From the NCBI RefSeq assembly GCF_023150235.1, contig NZ_JAKLLH010000003.1, positions 87,176-151,175 of the forward strand: 64,000 nucleotides of DNA, given 5' to 3'. Below, one piece after another: positions 53,943 to 62,924 of the stretch; position 1 is the stretch's first letter; each line of letters starts with the position of its first letter. The notes beneath the pieces were generated by a model, which had not been told where the DNA came from, made no database searches, and saw nothing but the letters and a program-made list of their open reading frames with translations. The DNA is from Azonexus sp. Its GTDB lineage: Bacteria; Pseudomonadota; Gammaproteobacteria; Burkholderiales; Rhodocyclaceae. The translations under genes and the position numbers were made by a program.

Positions 53943-56900
53943 ATGGCTAACACGATTTTTGCCAAGACCCCTGACAGCTACATTGCCGCCCTCATGAAGG
54001 TGGTTCTGAACGCTGCCCCGGGCAACACCTACCTGAACCAGTTCCGTACCTTCGTTGCCAACAACGGTGGCGACACCGTCGGCATGCAAAAGCTGGGTAG
54101 CGCACTGGCCAACTATGCCAGCGCCGATAACGCAACTTTTGCACAAGCTGTTGTTGCAAACCTTGGCATCACCGGTGATTCCGCTGCTGCTGCAACCAAC
54201 AACGTCAAAACCATGCTGGACACCTACGGTGCTGATCGTGGCAAGGCGCTGGTGCAACTGGTTGACGTCATGGTCGGTCTGCAGAACGACACGACTTGGG
54301 GCACTGTCGCCAACAAGTTCGTTGAATCCGTGAATGCCGGCCTGGTTTACTCCCTCAATACCGCCAACACCTCCACCGACCTCTCCGTCCTCTCCGGCGC
54401 CATCGGCGCCAGCCCGACGCTGGCCCTGGTAACTGGCCGCGACATCCTGGTCGGCACCTCCTCCACCGACACCTTCACCGCCGACTTCAACGGCAATGCC
54501 AACACCCTGGAGTCCGGTGACGTACTCAAGGGCGGCGACGGCATCGATACGCTCAAGGCTTTCTTGGGCAATGCGGCCAATTTCGCCATCAACGCCACGA
54601 CCGAGAGCATTGAGAACGTGGTTATCCGCGCTCAGGCAACCGATGTCAATGGCAGCCAGAGCAACAACAACATCTACACCGAACAAGTGACGGTTGATGC
54701 CGACCGCATGTCCGGCGTTAGCCGCTGGGAAAGCAACAACAGCCGTGCCGACCTCGTTGTCGAAGATGTTCGCATCGCCGCCTCCCAAGTCACCAAGGAC
54801 ATCACCATCGCCATGGTCGACACCGATCCCGGCCATGTAGATTTCGGCGTCTATTTCGATCAACAGTCCCTGCGTGCTGGCGCCACCACCTCCGCCTCCT
54901 CCGCCAGCTTCCAGCTGCGTGATGGCTTGGCTGCTGCAGCCGAGCCCCTGGGCAACCTGAACGTCAACGGTGTTTCCTTCACCCTGAACGGTACGACGAT
55001 CTCCCTGTCCTCGGCTGCCATTGATGCCGCCAAGACCTACGCAGACTTCGTTACCGCCCTGAACACTGCAATTGCATCCACCCCGGCTGCCGCTGGCCTG
55101 ACCGCTGCCGTTGGCCCCGCCTTCACCTCAATCAACGGCGTGGCAGCCACTGGCAACGCCGTCGTGATCACCGATGCCCAGGGCCGCACTTTCGGCAGCC
55201 AGTCCTACACCTTCAGCACGAACCAGACCGGTCCGTTCACCCTGCTGGGCAATTTTGACGTGGTTCCTTCCACGGCCACCAATGATCCGGTAACCGCCAC
55301 CATCACCCTCGACAATGTCGGCCGTGGTTCCACGGGCGGCGATCTGGTTGTAGGCGGTCTCTCCGTCGGTGACACCTCTACCTCCAAGGGCGTGCAGAAG
55401 TTCGACATCACGGTTGAGCGTTCCAGCAAGCTCCAGAACATCAACTCCACCAACGACTCCCTGCAGCAGGTGATCTTCAAGAACGGCACCACCAAGGGTG
55501 CAGTCACCGTTCTCGGCAATGCTGACGACCTCGACGCCAACGGCGTAGTCACCGTCGGTACCGCGTCTCTGCCGGGCACCGAAGCCCAGCACGACGCTTA
55601 CGGCCTGAACGACGTTCGCGTCGTTGATGCCTCCGCCATGGAAGGTGCCGTCACTCTGGACGCCCTCCTCAGCGCCGGCGTCACCGCCAAGTACATGAAC
55701 CTCAAGGACAGTGCAGCAGTTGCCGCTGACAATGTCCAGTTCAACTACACCCTGGGCAAGGCAGCCGATACGCTGACGCTGCACCTGGACGCAGCCAATC
55801 TGGACGCAGCCGGCACCACCACCCGCGAAGACTTCGTCCTCAACGTCGTCGGCGGTGAAGGCGATGACACCATCACCACCGATATCATCAACGCCGTCAA
55901 CGGTGAAGGCAATGGCGCCAACTGGTACAACAACAGCAAGCTGAACGCCAACCTGAACATCGATGCTGGCAACGGCAACGACACCGTGACCACCCTCGGT
56001 GGCGGCGACTTCAAGATCGTCGCAGGCGCTGGCAACGACACCGTTTACGCCGACAACAGCGGTACGATGGCTCGCTGGGTTTACAACGCCAACAACAACA
56101 CCCTGAACGACCTGAACAGCGCAGCCATGCCGGCAACCGCCACTTCGGTCACCGTCACTTTCTCCGCCGCTGCCTTGGGCGGTGCAACGGGCGTGACCCT
56201 GGGTGCTGCAGATGACTTCACGCTGGGCTTTGAATCGGTTGCTGCCGGTTCCGCCAACATTCAGCAGTTGATCAAGAAGGCCATCAACGAAGACGCAAAC
56301 GGCGTCCTCAACAAGCTGCTGGTCGCCGAAGACGGCCCGGCCAACACCCTGGTCATTCGTTCCTTGGTCGATGGTCAAGTCAACGCTGCCGACATCGAGA
56401 TCAAGGCAACCGTTGGTGGCGTGGTCCAGACCCTGGTTCTGCAGGTTGAATCCGCCAGCGCCGGTACCGCCAGCGCTGCCGCCAGCGACAACACCATCAC
56501 CCTTGGCACCGGCAACGATGTCGTCGTTTTGGGCACGGGCGCCGATAGCAATGACACCCTGGTCTACACCGGCTACAACAACGGTACCGACTCGATCGTC
56601 AACTTCACCACCGGTGCCAACGCCGCCCAGGACGCTATCGATTTCAGCGCCTACGGTGTTGATGTTGTCTCCGAAGTTCGCGTCGTACGCCCGGAAGCCA
56701 CCTACGTTGCCCCGAACAAGAGCGTAACCATCATTACCGGCTGGGAAGATGCAGCCAAGGCCTCCGAAAGCTTCGCCAACCTCGACTTTGCCAAGCTGCT
56801 CAAGGCACTGAACACCGATGGCGACACCAACGAAGACACCTACGGTCTGATGGATACCACCGAGCTGAGCTCCAACCAGGTTGCAGGGGCTGGTGGTGAG

Positions 56901-57542
56901 TTTGCTGGTGCATCCACTAAGCAAAATCACATTGTGATGGTCGAAAACGCTGCCAACAAGGGTGAGTACAAGGTCTTCCACCTCGTCTCCACCACCAACA
57001 GCGCAGGCGAATTCCTCACCAATGAAGGTGGCCTGATCGCCACCATGGACTTCGGCGCCTCCCTCGAAGCCGTCCCGGCTGCAGGTGGCGTCGTCGCAGC
57101 AGCCAATGTTGTTGCTGCCGAAAACTTCGGTAACGCTTCCAAGAACCTGGGCAGCACCTCCGGTGGCAACACCGGTGGCAACACCGGTGGCAACACCGGT
57201 GGCAACACCGGTGGCAACACCACGGTCGCCGTAGCTAACGCTACCAAGACCTACGACGCTGCCAACAGCAATGTCACCTTCACCATTGCCGAAACCGACC
57301 TTAGCGGTATCACCATCAACAACTTCGCATCTGGTGACAAGCTGGACTTTGCCGACACCCTGATGGCAAACTTCACTGCACCTGACGCAGATGTCGTGGG
57401 TGATGGTAAAGTTGTGTTTGTGGTGCTGACCGACAATGCAACGGTCGACGTCACCCTCACCGGTGTTCCGGCCAGCCTGGACGTCACCGGCGTGACCTTG
57501 GCACAGCTTGAGGCACATTACGGTTCGGGCTTCCTGTTCTAA
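53943..57542 (+). CDS. Large S-layer-like RTX protein (1199 aa)
   Basis: No Sec signal. N-terminal helical domain of about 140 residues (KTPDSYIAALMKVVLNAAPG ...), followed by long beta-rich, Thr/Asn/Asp/Ala-rich sequence, almost no Cys. RTX-like calcium motifs occur near 635 (GGEGDDTI), 673-700 (DAGNGNDTV, AGAGNDTVYAD) and 855-890 (LGTGNDVVVLGTG). A five-fold GGNT linker near 1075-1092 separates a C-terminal domain of about 105 residues ending YGSGFLF, likely the type I secretion signal. Plan and composition match RsaA-like S-layer or giant biofilm proteins. No type I secretion genes are in the window. Codon use suggests high expression. Confidence 0.8.
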   Translation: MANTIFAKTPDSYIAALMKVVLNAAPGNTYLNQFRTFVANNGGDTVGMQKLGSALANYASADNATFAQAVVANLGITGDSAAAATNNVKTMLDTYGADRGKALVQLVDVMVGLQNDTTWGTVANKFVESVNAGLVYSLNTANTSTDLSVLSGAIGASPTLALVTGRDILVGTSSTDTFTADFNGNANTLESGDVLKGGDGIDTLKAFLGNAANFAINATTESIENVVIRAQATDVNGSQSNNNIYTEQVTVDADRMSGVSRWESNNSRADLVVEDVRIAASQVTKDITIAMVDTDPGHVDFGVYFDQQSLRAGATTSASSASFQLRDGLAAAAEPLGNLNVNGVSFTLNGTTISLSSAAIDAAKTYADFVTALNTAIASTPAAAGLTAAVGPAFTSINGVAATGNAVVITDAQGRTFGSQSYTFSTNQTGPFTLLGNFDVVPSTATNDPVTATITLDNVGRGSTGGDLVVGGLSVGDTSTSKGVQKFDITVERSSKLQNINSTNDSLQQVIFKNGTTKGAVTVLGNADDLDANGVVTVGTASLPGTEAQHDAYGLNDVRVVDASAMEGAVTLDALLSAGVTAKYMNLKDSAAVAADNVQFNYTLGKAADTLTLHLDAANLDAAGTTTREDFVLNVVGGEGDDTITTDIINAVNGEGNGANWYNNSKLNANLNIDAGNGNDTVTTLGGGDFKIVAGAGNDTVYADNSGTMARWVYNANNNTLNDLNSAAMPATATSVTVTFSAAALGGATGVTLGAADDFTLGFESVAAGSANIQQLIKKAINEDANGVLNKLLVAEDGPANTLVIRSLVDGQVNAADIEIKATVGGVVQTLVLQVESASAGTASAAASDNTITLGTGNDVVVLGTGADSNDTLVYTGYNNGTDSIVNFTTGANAAQDAIDFSAYGVDVVSEVRVVRPEATYVAPNKSVTIITGWEDAAKASESFANLDFAKLLKALNTDGDTNEDTYGLMDTTELSSNQVAGAGGEFAGASTKQNHIVMVENAANKGEYKVFHLVSTTNSAGEFLTNEGGLIATMDFGASLEAVPAAGGVVAAANVVAAENFGNASKNLGSTSGGNTGGNTGGNTGGNTGGNTTVAVANATKTYDAANSNVTFTIAETDLSGITINNFASGDKLDFADTLMANFTAPDADVVGDGKVVFVVLTDNATVDVTLTGVPASLDVTGVTLAQLEAHYGSGFLF
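57162..57221 (+). repeat. Five exact 12-bp tandem repeats (GGNT linker)
   Basis: GGTGGCAACACC is repeated five times without a mismatch inside the first RTX gene. It codes (Gly-Gly-Asn-Thr)5 as a flexible linker before the C-terminal domain. The unit is a multiple of three, so slippage changes linker length without breaking the frame. Confidence 0.95.
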
Positions 57543-57557
57543 CCTGACACGCCAACA

Positions 57558-57583
57558 ACCCGGGACTGGCAACGGTCCCGGGT
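57558..57583 (+). terminator. Hairpin between the two RTX genes
   Basis: ACCCGGGAC and GTCCCGGGT, 9 bp, 8-nt loop. It is followed by AAGCAACAAATTTTT, so the T-run is not directly behind the stem. It may be a leaky terminator or an mRNA-stabilising stem that sets the ratio of the two proteins. Confidence 0.55.
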
Positions 57584-57611
57584 AAGCAACAAATTTTTCA
57601 AGGAGCTTTAA

Positions 57612-60600
57612 ATGGCACTTACTGGTACCTACCTGATTAGCAAGATCAAGACTGACTTTGGCGTCACTCTGGCCCCGGCTGTAGAACGGGCCTATGCCAC
57701 CAAACTGCAGGACGTGATCAACGCCAACCCCACCGCAACCGACACCGAGCTGGACACCCTCCTCGTCAACGCGTTGCTCAAGCTTTCCCTCGTCAAGGCC
57801 AAGCTGGTTGAAGCTTTTGACGAAAACGGCAACGGCAAGATCGACACGCTGGCCGAACTCAATATTTCCAAGCTTGCATTGGATGGCACCGTTGACGCCG
57901 CTCAGGATGATGTTGCCAATGGCGGTGGCGCGGCTCCGGGGCAGACCTTTACGCTCACTACTGGCACGAACAACTTCACCGGTACTTCCGGTAGCGACAC
58001 CTTCGACGCTGGCCTGAGCAGCTCCAGCCTGCAGACGCTGAACTCCGGTGATCGTCTTGATGGCGGCGCGGGCACTGATGATTTGGTCGCCGTCATCAAC
58101 GGTTCTGTCACCCCGGCTGCGCTGACTTCTGTGGAAAACGTCATGTTCACCACAGTAACCAACTCGGCAACCTTGGATTTGACCAATTCAACAGGTCTTT
58201 CGACAGTTACTTCTGCAGGTGCAACTGGCGCTGGTAACACCGTGACCATCCAAGGTGTTAGCAAGGCTGTTGGTATCACCATCCGTGATACAGCGCTGGC
58301 CCATACTGTGACGTACAACGACGTAACCGGTACTGCTGATACAGCTACGGTTAATGTCGGTAACCTGTCCCAAGCTACGGGCGTAGTGACCTCCATTCTG
58401 GGTGTTGAAACACTCACCCTGAATGTAACGGGTAACTCCTCGAACACTGTTGCGGGTACCGGTATCGGAACCCTGACCGCCACACAAACTGCCAAGTTGA
58501 ATGTGACGGGTGACAAGGCTCTGAACATCGTTGATAACCTGGAAGCCCAAGTGGTCACGGTCGACGCCTCGGCAGCCTCCGGTGGTGTCAATCTGGATTT
58601 CAACGGTACCAACATGACCGTCACCGGTGGTGCTGGTAACGACGACTTTAGCTTTGAGGCTGCTGGTAATGTTTCGGTCAATGGTGGTGCTGGTAACGAC
58701 ATCATCCGCTTCGACGCCGTTGGTACTTTCACGACTGCCGATACGGTCAATGGCGGTGACGGCACTGATACCCTGAGTGCCACTTCTGCGAACTTGGTTA
58801 CTGTATCTGCAGCGACGCCGGCCACCTACACGGTGACTAACGTTGAGACGATTCAGGCTAATACCGCTGTCGCTAACGGTGCAGCAATCACCCTCGGCAA
58901 CATTTCCACGACCGCTAACCGTCTCAATCTGACGGCTGCTAACGCTGGTACATCGACCTTTAACTTCAATGCCGGCGCCAGCACCCTCTCCAACGCGGTT
59001 GCTACGGTTGGTGCGATTGCCGTCGATGCTGCGGGTACGGCTGCTGACGACAGTCTCACGATTGTTCATGGTGCTGCATCTGCTGTTGATAGTTTGAACG
59101 GCCAGGCGCTTACTTCGACCGACTTCGAAACCGTGACCATCAACACGACTGGTACTGGTGCTGCTGGTGCCCAGACTGTCGGCACGATCTCCGTAACCGC
59201 AACTGGTACCGCCAGCCCGACGTTGAACATCACGGGCACGAACGCGCTGACTACCGGTGTGATTACCGCAACCGGCGGCGTGATCAACGCAAGTGGCATG
59301 ACTGCATCTGCGGGTACCGCAGCCCTGACGATGGTGACTGGTCAGAACACGGCCAACACCATCACGGGTTCGGCTGGTGACGATATCCTGTTCGGTGCGA
59401 TCACTACGGGTCGTAACCAGACTATCGATGGCGGTGCTGGTAACGATAGCATCACCGCTGGCGCTGGTAACGATGTGCTGACCGGTGGTGAGGGTGTTGA
59501 CACCATTGACGGTGGTGCTGGTAACGACAGCATCGATGGTGGCGCAGGTAACGACCGCATTGTGATCAGTGCTGATGCCAACTTGGCGGCGGGCGACACC
59601 ATCGTAGGTGGTGAAGGTACCGATACCATTGCATTCACTGCCAACATGACGGATGGCGCCTCGACGCTGCAAGCCATTTCCGGTTTCGAGATTCTGGAAA
59701 TCGCTTCTGGTGCAACCGATACGCTGACCCTCAGCAACTTCATTAGCAACCAGACCTTCACCCGTGTTAATTTTGGTGATGCAGGTGGTGGCAATACGCT
59801 CACCGCCAATAACGCCGGGGCTGCAGTAACGGATGTGTATCTGCTCGCCGGTATCGCCGGTGATACGGCAGTGTTTGACCGTTTGGTGGATAACACCTCC
59901 AACTCGCTTAACATTTCTGCTCGTGCGGATCTGGAAACCACCGATGTTGTCACGCTGACCATTGATGATGAAGAAACTGTCACCATCTCGGGTAGTGCTG
60001 CGACCAGCGACTTCCACGTGGGTACGCTGAACGCCGCTGACATGACCAGCCTGACGATTACTGGTGCAGCCGATGTCCTGATCGACAACGCTGTGTCCAG
60101 CACGATCTTGGCAACGGTTAATGCTTCCGCCAGCACTGGCGCGGTTGAAGTTCACGCCAACAACAGCGTGGTCGCCATGACCATGACTGCTGGTAGCGGT
60201 ACCGCCGAGTTCACTGGTGGCGCATTGGCTGACAACATCACCGGCGGTATTGCCAATGACACCATTATTGGTGGCGGTGGTGCAGATACCATCAATGCTG
60301 GCGCTGGCGATGACCGCACGACTGGTGGTAATAGTGCGGACGTCATCAACGTTGGTGCTGGTACCGATACCTTGGTTCTGTCTGCTGATGCTCAGACTGC
60401 AGTTTCGACTCTCGCAACGGGTAACACTTCTGCTACTGTCGAACTGACAGGAGCTGACGTGGTGACTGGCATGGCGGCTGGCGACATCATTGATGTTGAG
60501 GGCCTTGGCTATACATTGGTTGGTGCTAACGCTGCAAATACCTTGCTAGCAGCAGGTAACACCAGCCTGACTGACGGTCTGGTTGACAACACCTTTGAGC

Positions 60601-60806
60601 TGGTTCGCGGTAGTTGGGTTGCAGGTACTACAACAGGTTCCGGCACCTTCATTCAGAGTGCAACCGGTAACGACACTTTGTTCGTTATTGATGCAGACCA
60701 AACCACTGGCGGTCAAAGCTACGAAGCTGTTGTCTTGGTTGGCGTTGGAGCAACTCTGTCTGGTACAGCGACGACTGTTGCAAACACCATCATCACGCTT
60801 GCCTAA
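57612..60806 (+). CDS. Second large RTX/S-layer-like protein (1064 aa)
   Basis: No Sec signal. The N-terminus has an EF-hand-like loop (DENGNGKIDTLAE at about 71-83). RTX-type nonapeptides appear in three blocks: about 335-395 (TGGAGNDDF, NGGAGNDII, NGGDGTDTL), about 584-670 (TGSAGDDIL, DGGAGNDSI, AGAGNDVLTGGEGVDTI, DGGAGNDRI) and about 876-925 (TGGIANDTI, GGGGADTI, NAGAGDD). The remainder is Thr/Ala/Asn-rich beta sequence. The C-terminal about 100 residues look like a type I secretion signal and end NTIITLA. AAGGAG precedes the ATG. Codons are more T-rich at third position than in the first RTX gene, so the pair is not a recent duplicate. Confidence 0.82.
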   Translation: MALTGTYLISKIKTDFGVTLAPAVERAYATKLQDVINANPTATDTELDTLLVNALLKLSLVKAKLVEAFDENGNGKIDTLAELNISKLALDGTVDAAQDDVANGGGAAPGQTFTLTTGTNNFTGTSGSDTFDAGLSSSSLQTLNSGDRLDGGAGTDDLVAVINGSVTPAALTSVENVMFTTVTNSATLDLTNSTGLSTVTSAGATGAGNTVTIQGVSKAVGITIRDTALAHTVTYNDVTGTADTATVNVGNLSQATGVVTSILGVETLTLNVTGNSSNTVAGTGIGTLTATQTAKLNVTGDKALNIVDNLEAQVVTVDASAASGGVNLDFNGTNMTVTGGAGNDDFSFEAAGNVSVNGGAGNDIIRFDAVGTFTTADTVNGGDGTDTLSATSANLVTVSAATPATYTVTNVETIQANTAVANGAAITLGNISTTANRLNLTAANAGTSTFNFNAGASTLSNAVATVGAIAVDAAGTAADDSLTIVHGAASAVDSLNGQALTSTDFETVTINTTGTGAAGAQTVGTISVTATGTASPTLNITGTNALTTGVITATGGVINASGMTASAGTAALTMVTGQNTANTITGSAGDDILFGAITTGRNQTIDGGAGNDSITAGAGNDVLTGGEGVDTIDGGAGNDSIDGGAGNDRIVISADANLAAGDTIVGGEGTDTIAFTANMTDGASTLQAISGFEILEIASGATDTLTLSNFISNQTFTRVNFGDAGGGNTLTANNAGAAVTDVYLLAGIAGDTAVFDRLVDNTSNSLNISARADLETTDVVTLTIDDEETVTISGSAATSDFHVGTLNAADMTSLTITGAADVLIDNAVSSTILATVNASASTGAVEVHANNSVVAMTMTAGSGTAEFTGGALADNITGGIANDTIIGGGGADTINAGAGDDRTTGGNSADVINVGAGTDTLVLSADAQTAVSTLATGNTSATVELTGADVVTGMAAGDIIDVEGLGYTLVGANAANTLLAAGNTSLTDGLVDNTFELVRGSWVAGTTTGSGTFIQSATGNDTLFVIDADQTTGGQSYEAVVLVGVGATLSGTATTVANTIITLA

Positions 60807-60835
60807 GCTGTAATTTAAGCATTGGCTTTACATGG

Positions 60836-60864
60836 CCCCGCCCCTAAAAAGGGCGGGGTTTTTT
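60836..60864 (+). terminator. Strong terminator after the second RTX gene
   Basis: CCCCGCCC and GGGCGGGG arms with loop CTAAAAA, followed by TTTTTT. About 30 bp past the RTX stop and ending 3 bp before the ATG of the next gene. Confidence 0.95.
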
Positions 60865-60867
60865 ATT

Positions 60868-61677
60868 ATGGAATTTGGATTTAAAAGCACAAACCCCAAG
60901 GAAGCACTGTTCAATCTGTTCGGCCATGTCCGGGCACGGGTTTATATCTCGGACAACCTGTACCTGGATGTCGGACGGTTTTCCTCCGGCATTCTGAGTC
61001 GTATTCGCCTGTGTTCAAACGCCAACTTTTCAGGTTTGCTAGCAAGCGTTGGTGACTACTGCGAATTTTCCGAGTGTGATGTCTTGGTTGGCGGTGAACA
61101 TCACAACAGCGAAATCATCAATCTCAACTTTTCTTCTTCACCCGTCTTTCAAAAACTGCTGATTGCCAGTGGTCTGGATGTTCGTCACTCCCGCAAAGGG
61201 ATAATTGAAATTGGTAACGGGGTCGTGATCGGCTACGGTGCAACTCTGCTCTCCGGTACGACGATTGGTGATGGTGCAGTGGTTGCCGCGGGTGCTGTCG
61301 TAACCCGACCGTGCGAGGCTTTTGGTATTTACGCGGGCAATCCAGCCAGACTGATTAGGAGTCGGGACATTGATCGTACTGAATTTCAGCAATTCATGCG
61401 CTCATCGGTGCAAAGTGCTTATCATCTGCTGGCAGGCAAGCCAATTCAGGACGAAGAGACAGAAGCATCTCGCAGTCGCCGAGTTGTAATACGTATCCAA
61501 TATCTTGACTTCATCAAGGGTGGGCCATTCAATTTTCAGATTGTTGGTGCACTTATTGACGATGCGATTGTTCCACTACGGGAAGGCTCGGAGTTCCAGC
61601 GTTACTGTGCTCAGATTGCCTCTGAGGCGGGGAAAGAGCTGGCCTGGGTTTCCGATCCTCTTAGTCTGGAAATGTAA
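60868..61677 (+). CDS. Hexapeptide-repeat acyltransferase
   Basis: 269 aa from ATG 60868; an in-frame ATG at 60832 would include the terminator stem and is not likely. Left-handed beta-helix acyltransferase of the CatB/VatD/sugar O-acetyltransferase type: GDYCEFSECDVLVGGEHHNSE, then IEIGNGVVIGYGATLLSGTTIG and AGAVVTRPCEAFGIYAGNPARLIR. The C-terminal about 85 residues are an extension I do not recognise. Nearly all acetyltransferases of this kind act on sugars or small acceptors. GC is lower than upstream. It can be transcribed only by read-through or from a promoter inside the RTX gene end. Confidence 0.8.
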   Translation: MEFGFKSTNPKEALFNLFGHVRARVYISDNLYLDVGRFSSGILSRIRLCSNANFSGLLASVGDYCEFSECDVLVGGEHHNSEIINLNFSSSPVFQKLLIASGLDVRHSRKGIIEIGNGVVIGYGATLLSGTTIGDGAVVAAGAVVTRPCEAFGIYAGNPARLIRSRDIDRTEFQQFMRSSVQSAYHLLAGKPIQDEETEASRSRRVVIRIQYLDFIKGGPFNFQIVGALIDDAIVPLREGSEFQRYCAQIASEAGKELAWVSDPLSLEM

Positions 61678-61778
61678 TTCTACTTTGTCAGATTCGGCAT
61701 CAGTTTGATGCCCCGAAGGTTTTGGCCTGATTTTCGTAAGCGGATTGCATGGCCTCAAGTCGTCGTCGATCAAAATCA

Positions 61779-61800
61779 AAAGGGGCCAGGGTCATTTATT
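61779..61800 (+). repeat. Breakpoint repeat, copy 1
   Basis: AAAGGGGCCAGGGTCATTTA followed by TT. The preceding AAAATC is shared with copy 4. Confidence 0.85.
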
Positions 61801-61810
61801 TAAAGGGGCC

Positions 61811-61832
61811 AAAGGGGCCAGGGTCATTTAAC
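61811..61832 (+). repeat. Breakpoint repeat, copy 2
   Basis: AAAGGGGCCAGGGTCATTTA followed by AC; a partial copy (TTAAAGGGGCC) directly precedes it. It abuts the probable left end of the IS. Confidence 0.85.
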
Positions 61833-61907
61833 AGGGCGTTGAAAAACCCCGCCGAAAACATGCATATGGTATAATTTATCTTTCGAATTCAACGAGATAG
61901 TGATTTC

Positions 61908-62405
61908 ATGCGCAGCGCCGACGTGACCCAATCGGAGATGTTTAGCTACCGCACCTTGGAGCAGCGGATTCCTGCATCTCACCCGCTGCGCAAATTGCGG
62001 GTGCTGGTGGACGGTATTCTGGGGATGCTGCACGCTGACTTCGAGGCTCTGTACGCCAAGACGGGTCGCCCGTCGATTCCACCGGAACGTCTGCTGCGCG
62101 CCAGTCTGATCCAGACCCTGTACTCGATTCGGTCTGAGCGGCAACTGGTCCAGCATATTGACTACAACCTGCTCTATCGCTGGTTTGTGGGCCTGGATAT
62201 GGATGACAAGGTCTGGGATCACAGTACTTTCACGAAGAATCGAGACCGCCTGCTCAACGAAACGGTCGCTCGCGCCTTCTTCGGCAAGGTGCTGGGTTTG
62301 GCGCAGTGGCACGGACTGGTCTCGTCCGGGCACTTCTCGGTCGATGGGACGCTGATTGAAGCCTGGGCGTCGGCGAAGAGTTTCAAGGCCAAAGATGGTT
62401 CCAAA
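61908..62405 (+). pseudogene. Truncated IS5-type transposase
   Basis: The N-terminal about 166 residues of an IS5/IS1182-like transposase: DUF772-type start (MFSYRTLEQRIPASHPLRKL, RPSIPPERLLRASLIQTLYSI), then SVDGTLIEAWASAKSFKAKDGS with the first catalytic Asp. At that point the reading frame runs into copy 3 of the repeat word and ends about 30 codons later (62495) in unrelated sequence. The rest of the DDE domain and the right end of the IS are missing. It cannot be active. Confidence 0.88.
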
Positions 62406-62407
62406 GG

Positions 62408-62430
62408 AAAGGGGTCAGGGTCATTTAATT
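62408..62430 (+). repeat. Breakpoint repeat, copy 3
   Basis: AAAGGGGTCAGGGTCATTTA followed by ATT, exactly where homology to the transposase stops. Confidence 0.9.
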
Positions 62431-62477
62431 TCCGTTTTTACGTAACGCCAAATTGTGCGCATTTGCTGCCGACCGGC

Positions 62478-62501
62478 GGAGCCGCTAGCCGCTAGCGCTC
62501 C
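62478..62501. repeat. REP-like hairpin
   Basis: GGAGCCGCTAG, a 3-nt loop, CTAGCGCTCC: a stem of 10 bp with one bulged base. It lies between the IS remnant and the mqsRA promoter and looks like a REP element arm. Confidence 0.55.
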
Positions 62502-62578
62502 TGAGCAAAACTGCGCGGAGGATAAGCGAGGTGGTTTGCGCAAGCAAAATGGAGTGACGCGAATCTCAAGCGTGAATT

Positions 62579-62613
62579 AACCTATTTGCGAAATAAACCA
62601 GATAGGTTATAGT
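62579..62613 (+). promoter_or_regulatory. mqsRA promoter and operator
   Basis: Inverted repeat AACCTAT (62579-62585) and ATAGGTT (62602-62608) brackets a promoter TTTGCG (62585-62590), 17 bp, TATAGT (62608-62613). Half-sites AACCT/AGGTT are those bound by MqsA in Escherichia coli, but with longer spacing here. Confidence 0.65.
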
Positions 62614-62619
62614 GAACCG

Positions 62620-62922
62620 ATGGAAAAAGGCAAACCGCACAGCAAGTTGCCCGAGGTCAAGGCGTTGATCGAGGCCGGCTAAGTCAGAGCCACGGCTAGC
62701 GCCTTCAGTGGGGCGCGTGGACTGGGCATCAACGACTTGACTGGGATGTGCGCGGTGGTCATGGCACTGACTCCAGCCGATTTCTACAAGAGCATGACAA
62801 CCCATGCCGACCATCGTATTTGGCAAGACGTGTACCGCACGCGGATAGCCGGTGGCGTTGAAGCGTACCTGAAGCTGACGGTCATTGATGATGTGCTGAT
62901 TGTTTCGTTCAAGGAGCTGTGA
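62620..62922 (+). pseudogene. mqsR: mqsR toxin gene with an in-frame stop codon
   Basis: MqsR is an mRNA interferase cutting at GCU and is neutralised by MqsA. The frame reads MEKGKPHSKLPEVKALIEAG, TAA (62680-62682), then VRATASAFSGARGLG and, after a short gap, DFYKSMTTHADHRIWQDVYR and LKLTVIDDVLIVSFKEL. The rest is intact to the TGA at 62920. At codon 21 the family usually has Gln (AGQVR), so one C-to-T change (CAA to TAA) explains it. A later internal ATG (62737) would make a 61-residue fragment. The toxin is probably dead unless the stop is read through. Confidence 0.9.
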
Positions 62923-62924
62923 CC

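Larger units (their letters stand above)
61678..61907. other. Junction region between acyltransferase gene and IS remnant
   Basis: 230 bp without a gene. It holds two copies of the repeat word described separately and probably the left end of the IS (from about 61831, CAGGGCGTTGAAAAACCCCG). TATAAT at 61870-61875 may be part of the transposase promoter. Confidence 0.6.

Noticed and set aside
57162-57221. CRISPR-like array
   Set aside because: The repeats have no spacers and are in frame in a coding sequence.
55128-57572. 814-codon minus-strand open frame opposite the first RTX gene
   Set aside because: Composition is a mirror of the Gly/Asn/Thr-rich RTX codons; no start context or family resemblance.
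58188-60155. 655-codon minus-strand open frame opposite the second RTX gene
   Set aside because: Same reason: a by-product of repetitive codons on the other strand.
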